Source: Pseudoduganella danionis (GTDB taxonomy: Bacteria; Pseudomonadota; Gammaproteobacteria; Burkholderiales; Burkholderiaceae_D). From it: a DNA stretch of 64,000 nt. This document shows positions 10,229-19,098 of the stretch, piece by piece. The position numbers and the translations under genes were made by a program. Location: contig NZ_WNKW01000004.1 in assembly GCF_009720775.1 (NCBI RefSeq), positions 1-64,000 on the forward strand, given 5' to 3'. Below the pieces are notes generated by a model, which saw nothing but the letters and a program-made list of their open reading frames with translations, was not told where the DNA came from and did not search any database. How positions within the stretch are numbered: position 1 is the stretch's first letter; each line of letters starts with the position of its first letter.

Positions 10229-10273
10229 GCGCCCGCGCTGACCCGATAATTTAAACGAAAGAAGGTATACCCC

Positions 10274-10672
10274 ATGCTGTCCGCCCTGTACCACCCGCAA
10301 CTGAGCGACTGCCGTCGCCTGTTCCTGCGCAACTATGAAGTGCTGATCAATATCGGCGTGTACGAATTCGAGAAAAAGGGCGAACAGCGGCTGCTGATCA
10401 ATGTGGACCTGTACATTCCGCTGGCCGTCTCCACCCCGACCCACGACCAGCTCGATGAAGTAGTCGACTACGACTTCATGCGCGACACCATCGCCAAGCT
10501 GATGGCACGCGGCCATATCCAGCTGCAGGAAAGCCTGTGCGACGACATCGTCCAAGCCATGCTGGCGCACCCGCATGTGCGCGCCGCCCGCGTTTCCACC
10601 ATGAAGCCGGATGTATATCCCGACTGCGAAGGCGTGGGCGTGGAAGTCTTCAACATCAAGGAGGGCGTATGA
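10274..10672 (+). CDS. folB: Dihydroneopterin aldolase
   Basis: Folate-pathway enzyme that cleaves 7,8-dihydroneopterin to 6-hydroxymethyl-dihydropterin and glycolaldehyde. The 132-aa product has the FolB core: [31 protein letters not shown], the active-site Glu in IGVYEFEK, and VVDYDFMRD in the middle. The ATG at 10274 follows GAAAGAAGG. The stop overlaps the start of ttcA (ATGA), so the two are translationally coupled, and it probably shares a transcript with the SDR gene 45 bases upstream. Confidence 0.94.
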   Translation: MLSALYHPQLSDCRRLFLRNYEVLINIGVYEFEKKGEQRLLINVDLYIPLAVSTPTHDQLDEVVDYDFMRDTIAKLMARGHIQLQESLCDDIVQAMLAHPHVRAARVSTMKPDVYPDCEGVGVEVFNIKEGV

Positions 10673-11598
10673 GCGTCGCCAGCATCACGCCGGACAGCAA
10701 CGTCAGCACCAAGGCCGCGGAAAAGATCGCGCTGGAGAATAACAAGCTGCACAAACGCCTGTGCCGTCTGGTCGGTCAGGCCATCGGCGACTTCAACATG
10801 ATAGAAGACGGCGATAAAGTGATGGTCTGCCTGTCGGGCGGCAAGGACAGCTACGCCCTGCTCGACATACTGCTCACGCTGCGCGAGCGCGCACCCATCC
10901 ACTTCGACGTAGTGGCCGTGAATCTGGACCAGAAGCAGCCGGGCTTCCCGGAAGATGTGCTGCCGACCTATCTGACCAGTCTGGGCATCCCCTTCCACAT
11001 CGAAAATCAGGATACCTATAGCATCGTCAAGCGCCTGATCCCGGAAGGCAAAACCACCTGCTCGCTGTGCTCGCGCCTGCGCCGCGGCATCCTGTACCGC
11101 GTGGCCGATGAACTGGGCTGCAACAAGATCGCGCTGGGCCACCACCGCGACGACATCCTCGAAACCTTCTTCCTGAATATGTTCTTCGGCGGGAAGCTGA
11201 AAGGCATGCCGGCCAAGCTGGTGTCCGACGACGGCAAACACATGGTGATCCGCCCGATGGCCTACGTGAAGGAAGAAGACACCGAGCGCTATGCAGAAGT
11301 GAAAAACTTCCCCATCATCCCGTGCAATCTGTGCGGCTCGCAGGAAAACCTGCAGCGCAAGCATATCAAGGCCATGCTGCGCGAATGGGAGAAGAAGCAT
11401 CCGGGCCGGGTAGAGAACATCTACTCCTCGCTGTCGACCGTAGTGCCGTCGCACCTGATGGACCGCAATCTGTTCAGCTTCACCGATCTGCAGATCGACG
11501 GCGTGGCCAATCCGCTCGGCGATATCGCGTTCGACGAAGATCCATGCTCGACGCCGAGCACCGTACCGGGCATCATTCCCCTGCAGCGCGACCTGTAA
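10669..11598 (+). CDS. ttcA: tRNA 2-thiocytidine(32) synthetase TtcA
   Basis: ATP-dependent iron-sulfur enzyme that thiolates cytidine 32 of certain tRNAs. The 309-aa protein has the PP-loop SGGKDS at residues 56-61 and the two Cys pairs expected for the [4Fe-4S] site and catalysis (TTCSLCSR and IPCNLCGSQ). The start is the ATG at 10669, overlapping the folB stop as ATGA and spaced from GGAGG. A longer in-frame start at 10537 would run through folB in another frame and is rejected. A perfect 12-bp hairpin follows the stop codon. Confidence 0.96.
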   Translation: MSVASITPDSNVSTKAAEKIALENNKLHKRLCRLVGQAIGDFNMIEDGDKVMVCLSGGKDSYALLDILLTLRERAPIHFDVVAVNLDQKQPGFPEDVLPTYLTSLGIPFHIENQDTYSIVKRLIPEGKTTCSLCSRLRRGILYRVADELGCNKIALGHHRDDILETFFLNMFFGGKLKGMPAKLVSDDGKHMVIRPMAYVKEEDTERYAEVKNFPIIPCNLCGSQENLQRKHIKAMLREWEKKHPGRVENIYSSLSTVVPSHLMDRNLFSFTDLQIDGVANPLGDIAFDEDPCSTPSTVPGIIPLQRDL

Positions 11599-11624
11599 GC
11601 GCTTCCTGCTCCCCCGGCATCAGC

Positions 11625-11652
11625 GTGGTGGCGCAGCAGCCTGCGCCACCAC
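11625..11652 (+). terminator. Perfect 12-bp hairpin after ttcA
   Basis: GTGGTGGCGCAG (11625-11636), loop CAGC, then CTGCGCCACCAC (11641-11652). The stem is very stable but is followed by ACTAATCAGG, not a U-run. It may be a terminator of atypical form or an RNA processing/stability element before the small gene at 11678. Confidence 0.45.
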
Positions 11653-11677
11653 CACTAATCAGGGATAAGGAATACAC

Positions 11678-12007
11678 ATGAACCTCAAAATACAGAGCGA
11701 TGCCTTGCAAGCGTCCATGCAGGCGAATTTTTCCGCCAACCGCAAAAGCGGCGACAGCAGTTTTCAAGCTGCGCTGGAAAAAGCCAAGAAGCCCAGCGCA
11801 GCACAGGAGCTGGACGAGTACATGAAAAAATCGTCGACCGAACGCATGGTCGACATGATCCTGAAAGGCATGGGGCTCACGCGCGAGGACCTAGCCACCA
11901 AATCGCCGCAGGAACAGGCGGCCATCATGCAGAAGGTCACTCAGATACTCAAACAGAAGATGGAAGAAGCCGCTGCCAAACAAAACAGCGGCACTCCGGC
12001 GCTGTAG
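11678..12007 (+). CDS. Small protein of unknown function
   Basis: A 109-aa hydrophilic protein that I do not recognise. ATG 11678 is preceded by AAGGAA 6 bases away, so it should be translated. It is rich in Lys, Gln, Ala and Met and is predicted to be largely helical (AAQELDEYMKKSSTERMVDMILKGMGLTRED, then QEQAAIMQKVTQILKQKMEEAAAK). It has no signal peptide, membrane helix or cysteine. The central TERMVDMILKGMGLTREDLA block reads like a small helical motif and could be a regulator or adaptor, but nothing shows this. It stands alone between ttcA and a convergent peptidase. Confidence 0.7.
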   Translation: MNLKIQSDALQASMQANFSANRKSGDSSFQAALEKAKKPSAAQELDEYMKKSSTERMVDMILKGMGLTREDLATKSPQEQAAIMQKVTQILKQKMEEAAAKQNSGTPAL

Positions 12008-12027
12008 CGGGCAGCGGCTAGCCGCGC

Positions 12028-13815
12028 TCAGTAGGTCTGCGCAGTGCGCAGCACCGGATACAGATTGAAGCGCTCGTCCCACGAAGCGTGGCGGCGAGCG
12101 AAGAACTCCAGCCGCTTGGCCGGGCTCTGGTTGAACTCTGCATCGCTGTCGCGCTTCTTCTGGAACTCTTCGCGCAGGGCAGGATCGGCTTCCAGTTGTT
12201 CACGCGCCACCTGCTCGGCCACGTACTCCTCCATATACTCTTTGCGCTCGAAGGCGTTATTGAACTCGCCCCATGCCAGCAGCGAATCGGCACCGCGCGG
12301 CTCCAACATGGTCATCACCAGCCGCGCCTTGGGCTGGGCGATCGGCACAAACAGCGAACCTTTGAGCACGCTGCGGCGCTCGCGGGACCAGTTGCCCTCC
12401 ACCGCCAGGCCCTGATGGCCTTCGAATGACTGCTTGGCAAACGTGGCTTTGCTAGCACGGAAGCTTTCCACTTCAGCCGCCATCTGATCGGCACCGAGCA
12501 CCTTGTACTGTATGCCATGCAGCTTCAGGCGCGCAGCCACGCGCGCCGCTTCGGCCAGCGGTACCAGATACCCGCCCTGGGGCGCTGTCACGCGCAAATC
12601 CGGCACGACTTCATCGCGCAGCGGCACAGTCCAGACCTGCGGCTTGCTTTCGTCGTACACCGTCATGGTGCCGCCCGAAACATCGGAATAGCCGCGGGTA
12701 TATTCATAACCGGGGAACTCGATAGTCTTGCTGTTGAAGGTAGTGCGATAGCTGAGCGGGAATTCGGCGCCGCCCAGTGTCGTTGCACGCTGGTCGGCCT
12801 GCTGCACCAGCTTCTGCCACGCCTTGCCATGCTGGGCCACTTGCGACAGCAGCGAGACGATGGTGTTACGGGTGATGCGCACGCGGGTCGGATAGTCTTT
12901 CCACGAATGGGTTTCCACCAGCATGGCGAAGCGGTTACGCATAGGGAAATAGCCAGTCGAGAAGCGCGGCGTGGACATCGAATCGACGAAGCCCGACATC
13001 GGATCATCTTCCTTGGCAAACGAGATGTAATACGGCTTGGGATCGGAACCCTGCTGCTTCAGATCAGCCATCACGGCAGTCTGCAGGGCCAGGCCGGCGC
13101 GCTTGAGTTCTTCGTCGCCGCCATGCACAGGTTCCACCTGTATCGACACGTCGGGCTGGAACTTGGCGCCATCGGTCACGTGCAGATCGACGTAGGCCAG
13201 CGGATCCCACGCGTTTACCAGCGCCAGCATGGCCTGCATTTCCGGCGCATCGGCTTTGACGTAATCACGATTCAGGTTGTAGTTCTGCGCCGTGGTGCGC
13301 CAGCCCATTTCCACCGGACCGCGCTGGTTGGGACGGTTCCACTTGCCGAAGCGTTCGTGGCCGTCGACGTTAAATACCGGCACGAACAGCAGCACCTGCT
13401 TATCCAGCGCGCCGGCCGCCGCCTTGTTCTCCAGCGCTTCGCGCAGCGCGAGGAAACCGGCATCCTTGCCATCGATTTCGCCAGCATGAATACCACCCTG
13501 CACCAGCATCACGGGCAGGCCGCGTTGCTTGGCCTGCTGCGGCGTCAATGCGCCCGTGCGCGAAACGGCCATGGCCAGCATAGGGCGGCCTTCGGGCGTG
13601 CGGCCGAATTCGAAACAGCGCACGGCTTGCGGATAGGCCTTCTGGAAACTGGCGCACAGGGCGATGACTTCGTCATAGCGGCCCGTGTGCTGGAATCCGG
13701 AACGCTCGGATATGGTACTCAGCGCAGCACCTGCGCTATTGGCTGCATGGCTTGCGCTCAGCGGCGCAGCAGCAAGGGCAATGGAAAGAGATAGTAACAA
13801 TTCAGAACGTCGCAT
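12028..13815 (-). CDS. Secreted M14 zinc carboxypeptidase
   Basis: Metallocarboxypeptidase of about 595 aa with an N-terminal signal peptide (RRSELLLSLSIALAAAPLSASHA). The M14 catalytic set is visible: GIHAGEIDGK (zinc His and Glu), NLNRDY (substrate-binding Asn-Arg), YVDLHVTDG (third zinc ligand) and MLVETHSWKDY (catalytic Glu). A C-terminal region of about 200 residues beyond the peptidase core ends in a charged segment rich in EEFQKKRD. It should act in the periplasm or outside the cell. The ATG at 13815 has GGAG 8 bases upstream; the ATG two codons earlier (13821) is too close to it. The gene has its own promoter (-10 at 13870-13875) and converges with the small gene at 11678. Confidence 0.9.
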   Translation of the reverse strand: MRRSELLLSLSIALAAAPLSASHAANSAGAALSTISERSGFQHTGRYDEVIALCASFQKAYPQAVRCFEFGRTPEGRPMLAMAVSRTGALTPQQAKQRGLPVMLVQGGIHAGEIDGKDAGFLALREALENKAAAGALDKQVLLFVPVFNVDGHERFGKWNRPNQRGPVEMGWRTTAQNYNLNRDYVKADAPEMQAMLALVNAWDPLAYVDLHVTDGAKFQPDVSIQVEPVHGGDEELKRAGLALQTAVMADLKQQGSDPKPYYISFAKEDDPMSGFVDSMSTPRFSTGYFPMRNRFAMLVETHSWKDYPTRVRITRNTIVSLLSQVAQHGKAWQKLVQQADQRATTLGGAEFPLSYRTTFNSKTIEFPGYEYTRGYSDVSGGTMTVYDESKPQVWTVPLRDEVVPDLRVTAPQGGYLVPLAEAARVAARLKLHGIQYKVLGADQMAAEVESFRASKATFAKQSFEGHQGLAVEGNWSRERRSVLKGSLFVPIAQPKARLVMTMLEPRGADSLLAWGEFNNAFERKEYMEEYVAEQVAREQLEADPALREEFQKKRDSDAEFNQSPAKRLEFFARRHASWDERFNLYPVLRTAQTY

Positions 13816-13869
13816 CGGCATGGCTCCGGTTAAATGCCGGTGTACTCATAGGCACCGGTCAGAGCGAAA

Positions 13870-13875
13870 ATTATA
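13870..13875 (-). promoter_or_regulatory. Perfect -10 box upstream of the M14 peptidase
   Basis: The reverse strand reads TATAAT about 55 bases before the peptidase start. No good -35 box lies 16-18 bases upstream. A short inverted repeat (CCGGTG/CACCGG) lies in the presumed leader. The remaining gap to 14059 contains no recognisable gene or RNA. Confidence 0.45.
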
Positions 13876-14059
13876 ATCGCGTTTACCGTAGCGCGCCGCA
13901 GTAGCGACCACGCCAGCCCCAGTCCGGACCAGCGGCCCTGTTCGGAACGCAGCTCCTTGCTCCCCGTTTGCACATAGTCTGCACCGCACGACTGGTTGGC
14001 CGCCACCTTAACGAACGCCTGGCCGAAACAGAACGAATGATTCCGTACTTGGTTATGCC

Positions 14060-14106
14060 AAAAAAGACGGGGCCAGTTGCGGCAGCTTGCCGGAACTGGC
14101 CCCGTC
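14060..14106 (-). terminator. Intrinsic terminator of the indolepyruvate oxidoreductase gene
   Basis: On the minus strand GACGGGGCCAGTT pairs perfectly with AACTGGCCCCGTC (13 bp), with a further inner CGGCA/TGCCG pairing, followed by a U-run from the six A at 14060-14065. It lies just after the stop at 14120. Confidence 0.85.
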
Positions 14107-14119
14107 GCGGGATTGCCGA

Positions 14120-17100
14120 TTAAGCGGCGTGCGGTGCCGCTTGTTTATCCGCTTTGGCGAAATCAGCCAGCAGCGCGGCCTCCTTGCGTTTGGCGGCAGC
14201 GAAGTGACGCTCCTTGACGTGGCCATAACCGCGGATATCTTCCGGAATGCTGGCGATCGCCACGGCTTGCGCCAGATTCTCGGCCGTCAGCTTGGGCAGC
14301 AGGCCAGCCACCGTCTGGCGGTAATCCACGATCAACTGGCGCTCCATGCGACGCTCCGCCGTGTAGCCGAAGATATCCAGTGCCGTCCCACGCAGGCCTT
14401 TGAAGCGCGCCATCACGGAAAACGCTTTCATCAGCCACGGACCGTATTCCTTCTTCACCAGATGACCTTGCGCATCGTGCTTGGCAAACATCGGCGGCGC
14501 CAGATGGAACTTCAGCTTGATATCGCCATCGAACATGCCGGCGATCTTCTGCTGGAACGCGCCATCGCTGTACAGACGTGCCACTTCATACTCGTCCTTG
14601 TAGGCCAGTAGCTTGTAGTAATAGCGTGCTACGGCTTCGGTCAGGCGGGTAGTCTTGCCCAGCTTGGCTTCTTCGGCACGTACCTGATCGACAAACGATT
14701 TATACTGTTTAGCATAATTCGCATCCTGATAGGCCGTCAGCAGTTCCACCCGCTTGCTGATGATGTCGTCCAGCGTCTGGATACGTTTGAACTCGATCAC
14801 CTTGGCCGGCGTGGTCATACGGGTAACAGCGGCCAGATCCTGCGCCGCCGTACGGCCCCAGTTGAAGGCCGCCTTGTTGAAGCCGACCGACACGCCGTTC
14901 AGTTCGATGGCTTTCAGCAGCGATGCTTCGCTGAGTGGCACATGGCCTTTCTGGAACGCGTAGCCCAGCATGAACATATTGGTCGCAATCGAGTCGCCCA
15001 TCAGAGCGGTGGCGATCTGGCCCGCATCGACGAAGTCCACCTGATTGCTGCCGCAGGCACGGGTGATCTCGTTGCGCGACGGTTCGTCAGGGAACTGCCA
15101 GTTCGGGTTCTTGACGAACGCCGCCGTGGAAGAGCCGGTCGAGTTGATCATCGCGTGGGTACGGCCTTCACCCATGCGCGACAGCGCATCACGCGAAGCC
15201 GTCACGATCAGGTCGCAGCCGATTACCAGATCAGCACTGCCAGTGCCGACGCGGGTCGAATGCAGGTCGCTCTGCTGGTCGGCCAGACGCACGTGCGACA
15301 TCACCGGGCCGCCCTTCTGGGCCAGCCCGCTCATATCGAGCACAATCGCGCCCTTGCCTTCCACGTGGGCCGCCACAGCCAGTATCTGCCCCACCGTCAC
15401 CACACCCGTGCCACCGATACCGGTGATCAGGATGCCGTAAGGCTGGGCCGTCGATGGCAGCACCGGTGTCGGTAGCGCCACTTGCGGCGCTTCACCCGTT
15501 GCAGCCTTTTTCGGTTTCTTCAGCGCACCGCCTTCCACCGTCACAAAGCTCGGGCAGAAACCGGTCACGCAGGAGAAGTCCTTGTTGCAGGAGGACTGGT
15601 TGATCTGGCGCTTGCGCCCCAGTTCCGTTTCCAGCGGCTCCACCGACAGGCAGTTCGACTGCACCGAGCAGTCACCGCAGCCTTCGCACACGGCTTCGTT
15701 GATCACGGCGCGTTTGGCCGGATCAGGGTATTCATTGCGTTTGCGGCGGCGACGCTTCTCCGAAGCGCAGGTCTGATCGTAGATCATGGCCGACACACCG
15801 GGTTTATCACGCAGCTCGCGCTGCACATCCATCAGCTCCGAGCGGTGGCGTACGGTGACACCGGACGCCCAGTTGTAATCGGATGGATATTTTTCCGGCT
15901 CGTCGGTGACAACGATAATCGGGCTCACCCCTTCGGCCGCAATCTGGCGCGAAATCATGCCGGGATCGAGCGGACCGTCGAAGTTCTGGCCGCCCGTCAT
16001 GGCCACGGCGTCGTTGAACAGGATCTTGTAGGTGATGTTGACCTTGGCCGCTACCGCAGCGCGGATCGCCAGTATGCCGGAGTGGAAGTAGGTACCGTCA
16101 CCGAGGTTGGTGAACACATGCTTCTCGTTGGTGAACGGCGCCTGTCCTACCCACGTCACGCCTTCTGCCCCCATGTGGGTGAAGGTGGAAGTTTCGCGGT
16201 CCATCCACAGCACCATGTAGTGGCAGCCGATACCGGCCAGCGCACGCGAGCCTTCCGGCACTTTGGTGGACGAATTGTGCGGACAACCCGAGCAGAAGTA
16301 AGGCGTGCGGTCGGTTTCCGGATTCGATTTGAGCGGCAGCGACTTCAGCGCCAGCTCTTTCGCTTCGAGGAAGGCCACGCGTTCGCGCACACGCTCGGCC
16401 ACCGGATGGCCGTCGCAATAGTGGGCGATACGCGAAGCAATGGCGCGCGCGATCTGGGCCGGATTGAGTTCGTAGGTAGCCGGCAGCAGCCAGTCGCCGT
16501 GACCAGTCTTGCTGTTCTTGCTCCACTCGCCAGTATCATCGAACTTGCCCACCACGCGAGGACGCTTACCGTCCGGCAGGTTGTACAGCTCTTCTTTCAG
16601 CGCGTATTCGAGGATCTGGCGCTTCTCTTCCACCACCAGAATCTCGTCCAGACCTTCGGCGAATTCCTGCACGCCTTCCGCTTCCAGCGGCCAGGTCATG
16701 CCGATCTTGTACAGACGGATACCGATATCGGCCGCGGCCTGCTCGTCTATGCCCAGATCGGCCAGCGCCTGACGGGTATCGAGATAGGACTTACCGGCCG
16801 TGATAATGCCGATCTTCGGCTTCGGGCTATCCCAGATGATCTTGTTGAGTTTATTCGCGCGGCAGTAGGCCAGCGCGGCATACCACTTGTAGCTGTTCAT
16901 CCGCACTTCCATATCCAGTACGGTGTCGGGCCAGCGGATATTCAGGCCGCCTTCAGGCAGTTCGAAATCTTCCGGAATCTTGATCTGTACGCGATCCGGA
17001 TCGAAATCGATCACGGCGCCAGATTCGATGATGTCGGTCACGCACTTCATCGACACCCACAGCCCCGTGTAGCGGCTCATGGCCCATGCGTGCAGGCCGT

Positions 17101-17686
17101 AGTCGATGTATTCCTGCACCGAGGATGGATACAGCACAGGGATGCCGCAGGCATTCAGGATATGGTCGGACTGGTGCGCCGTCGAAGACGACTTGGCCGC
17201 GTGGTCATCACCGGCCAGCACCAGCACGCCGCCATGTTTGGCCGAACCGGCATTATTGGCATGTTTGAATACGTCGCCGCAGCGGTCCACGCCGGGGCCT
17301 TTGCCGTACCACATGGAGAACACGCCATCGTACTTGGCGTCTTCGAACAGATTGGTCTGCTGCGTGCCCCATACGGCGGTGGCAGCCAGATCTTCGTTCA
17401 TCCCGGGGTGGAATTTAACGTGGTGCGCGTCCAGATATTTTTTGGCCTTCACGGCCGTCATATCCACACTGGTCACCGGGGAACCACGGTAGCCGGTGAT
17501 GTAGCCGGCCGTATTCAGGCCAGCTTTGAGGTCGCGTTCGCGCTGCATCATGGGCAGGCGGATCAGCGCCTGCGTGCCCGTCATAAAGGCACGGCCGCGC
17601 TCCAGCGTCCACTTATCGTCGAGGGAAATTTCTTGGTCCGAGTGCGAGCCCGGCTCCAGTTGCGAGCCCTTGTGAGGTGCGTTCAT
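14120..17686 (-). CDS. Indolepyruvate ferredoxin oxidoreductase, fused alpha-gamma subunits
   Basis: Thiamine-diphosphate iron-sulfur enzyme that oxidatively decarboxylates aryl-2-oxoacids to acyl-CoA with ferredoxin as acceptor. The 1188-aa chain joins both subunits: an N-terminal pyrimidine-binding domain, a thiamine-diphosphate domain with GIGCHYMVLW, cluster-binding CSGCPHNS and CEGCGDC...CVTGFC (residues about 455-720), then the gamma domain GITGIGGTGVVTVGQ. The start is the ATG at 17686, with GGAGA 4 bases before it; the in-frame start at 17716 lacks a ribosome site. It lies 173 bases from the 4-hydroxyphenylpyruvate dioxygenase gene on the same strand, which points to aromatic amino-acid breakdown. 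It ends in a strong terminator. Confidence 0.95.
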   Translation of the reverse strand: MNAPHKGSQLEPGSHSDQEISLDDKWTLERGRAFMTGTQALIRLPMMQRERDLKAGLNTAGYITGYRGSPVTSVDMTAVKAKKYLDAHHVKFHPGMNEDLAATAVWGTQQTNLFEDAKYDGVFSMWYGKGPGVDRCGDVFKHANNAGSAKHGGVLVLAGDDHAAKSSSTAHQSDHILNACGIPVLYPSSVQEYIDYGLHAWAMSRYTGLWVSMKCVTDIIESGAVIDFDPDRVQIKIPEDFELPEGGLNIRWPDTVLDMEVRMNSYKWYAALAYCRANKLNKIIWDSPKPKIGIITAGKSYLDTRQALADLGIDEQAAADIGIRLYKIGMTWPLEAEGVQEFAEGLDEILVVEEKRQILEYALKEELYNLPDGKRPRVVGKFDDTGEWSKNSKTGHGDWLLPATYELNPAQIARAIASRIAHYCDGHPVAERVRERVAFLEAKELALKSLPLKSNPETDRTPYFCSGCPHNSSTKVPEGSRALAGIGCHYMVLWMDRETSTFTHMGAEGVTWVGQAPFTNEKHVFTNLGDGTYFHSGILAIRAAVAAKVNITYKILFNDAVAMTGGQNFDGPLDPGMISRQIAAEGVSPIIVVTDEPEKYPSDYNWASGVTVRHRSELMDVQRELRDKPGVSAMIYDQTCASEKRRRRKRNEYPDPAKRAVINEAVCEGCGDCSVQSNCLSVEPLETELGRKRQINQSSCNKDFSCVTGFCPSFVTVEGGALKKPKKAATGEAPQVALPTPVLPSTAQPYGILITGIGGTGVVTVGQILAVAAHVEGKGAIVLDMSGLAQKGGPVMSHVRLADQQSDLHSTRVGTGSADLVIGCDLIVTASRDALSRMGEGRTHAMINSTGSSTAAFVKNPNWQFPDEPSRNEITRACGSNQVDFVDAGQIATALMGDSIATNMFMLGYAFQKGHVPLSEASLLKAIELNGVSVGFNKAAFNWGRTAAQDLAAVTRMTTPAKVIEFKRIQTLDDIISKRVELLTAYQDANYAKQYKSFVDQVRAEEAKLGKTTRLTEAVARYYYKLLAYKDEYEVARLYSDGAFQQKIAGMFDGDIKLKFHLAPPMFAKHDAQGHLVKKEYGPWLMKAFSVMARFKGLRGTALDIFGYTAERRMERQLIVDYRQTVAGLLPKLTAENLAQAVAIASIPEDIRGYGHVKERHFAAAKRKEAALLADFAKADKQAAPHAA

Positions 17687-17859
17687 ATTGTCTCCATTAT
17701 TGTTTTGACCATGCACTGCAGGGCCGTGTTCGGCCCGTTCGTGCGCGCCGTGCGAACTCTTGTGAAGCTCTCCCGGCGGTTATGTATGTGGTTTAGTTTA
17801 GGGTACCACAGGCCGCTGCCCCGTTCTGTGCGGGACTCGCGGCTTTTCACCCTTGTTGT

Positions 17860-18972
17860 TTAAGCGGCTGCAGGATCTTTCAGCACGCCACGACGGATCT
17901 GATCGAGCTCGATCGATTCGAACAGCGCGCGGAAATTACCTTCGCCGAAACCTTCATCGCCTTTACGCTGGATGATCTCGAAGAAGATCGGGCCGATCAC
18001 GTTCTGGCTGAAGATCTGCAGCAGCAGTTCGCGCGAGTGCTCGCTGCTACGGCCATCGATGAGGATGCGCAGACGGCGCAGCTCATCCAGATTCTCGCCA
18101 TGCTCGGGCAAGCGGCGGTTGACCAGATCGTAGTAAGTCTCGATGGTGTCCTGGAAGATGATGCCCGCGTTTTTCAGCGACTGCACGGTCTTGTAGATGT
18201 CATCGGTACCGAGTGCGATGTGCTGAATGCCTTCGCCGTGGTATTCGTCGAGGTACTCGGCGATCTGGGATTTGTCATCCGACGATTCGTTGATCGGAAT
18301 GCGGATTTTGCCGCATGGCGAAGTCATGGCTTTCGACTTCAGACCGGTCAGCTTGCCTTCGATGTCGAAGTAGCGCACTTCGCGGAAGTTGAACATCTTC
18401 TCGTAGAAGTCGGCCCATTCTTTCATGCGGCCACGGTAAACGTTGTTGGTCAGGTGGTCGATATAAGTCAGGCCATGGCCGACCGGATTGGCCACGGTGC
18501 CCGGGATGGCCACGAAGTCCACATCGTAGATACTGATATCGCCGATCGCACCTTCGGTGCCACCGTTCTTGCCGCGCCAGCGGTCGACCAGATACACCAG
18601 CGAATCGCCCACGCCCTTGATGGCAGGGATATTCAGTTCCATCGGACCGGTCTTGTTATCAAAGCCCCAGGCGCCCTGCTCGAGTGCGCGGTTATAGGCA
18701 AATGCGGCATCCTTGACGCGCAGTGCGATCGCGCAGACGGACGGCCCGTGGGTGCGGGCGAAACGCTGAGCGAAGGAATCCTGCTCGGCGTTGATGAGGA
18801 AATTGATATCGCCCTGACGGTACAAGGTGACGTTTTTATGGCGGTGGCGGGCGATGGCGGTGAAGCCCATGCTCTCGAACAGCTTGCCCAGCGCGACAGG
18901 ATCAGGGGCAGCGTACTCGACGAACTCGAAGCCATCCGTGCCCATCGGGTTATCCCAGGGGGTAAATTGCAT
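17860..18972 (-). CDS. hpd: 4-hydroxyphenylpyruvate dioxygenase
   Basis: Non-heme Fe(II) enzyme that turns 4-hydroxyphenylpyruvate into homogentisate in tyrosine degradation. The 370-aa protein has two vicinal-oxygen-chelate halves. The iron ligands appear as His in GHGLTYIDHLT, His in GEGIQHIALGTDD and Glu in GPIFFEIIQRKGDEGFGEGNF, with the C-terminal helix closing the site. The start is the ATG at 18972, where AAGGAG lies 6 bases upstream; an in-frame extension to 19023 lacks a ribosome site and family resemblance. It is divergent from an Lrp-type regulator, which probably controls it. Confidence 0.97.
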   Translation of the reverse strand: MQFTPWDNPMGTDGFEFVEYAAPDPVALGKLFESMGFTAIARHRHKNVTLYRQGDINFLINAEQDSFAQRFARTHGPSVCAIALRVKDAAFAYNRALEQGAWGFDNKTGPMELNIPAIKGVGDSLVYLVDRWRGKNGGTEGAIGDISIYDVDFVAIPGTVANPVGHGLTYIDHLTNNVYRGRMKEWADFYEKMFNFREVRYFDIEGKLTGLKSKAMTSPCGKIRIPINESSDDKSQIAEYLDEYHGEGIQHIALGTDDIYKTVQSLKNAGIIFQDTIETYYDLVNRRLPEHGENLDELRRLRILIDGRSSEHSRELLLQIFSQNVIGPIFFEIIQRKGDEGFGEGNFRALFESIELDQIRRGVLKDPAAA

Positions 18973-18999
18973 GCTAGTCTCCTTGTTTGAATGACGCAC

Positions 19000-19072
19000 A
19001 GTATAGTGGCCTTCCGACGGCATTAAATTGCAAACAATTCCCCAAGTTCGCGCTTATGCGCAATAATATTGC
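19000..19072. promoter_or_regulatory. Divergent hpd/lrp promoter region with two palindromes
   Basis: On the minus strand a -10 box TATACT lies at 19005-19000, about 28 bases before hpd. Two A+T-rich palindromes lie behind it: AATTG-CAAA-CAATT (19026-19039) and GCAATA-A-TATTGC (19060-19072). Their centres are about 34 bases apart, roughly three helical turns. Lrp-family proteins bind repeated A+T-rich palindromes, so these are candidate operators of the neighbouring regulator; this is inference. Confidence 0.5.
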
Positions 19073-19098
19073 ATGTTTTTCCGAATTCAGAGGGTTTT

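Noticed and set aside
10537..10668. 44-residue N-terminal extension of TtcA
   Set aside because: It lies inside folB in another frame; the ATG at 10669 has the coupled ATGA overlap and begins the family-typical protein.
15482..17863. A 793-codon open frame on the plus strand opposite the indolepyruvate oxidoreductase gene
   Set aside because: It is fully antisense to a gene with complete motifs. The product is His/Arg/Gly rich without any domain, as expected for a codon shadow in G+C-rich DNA.
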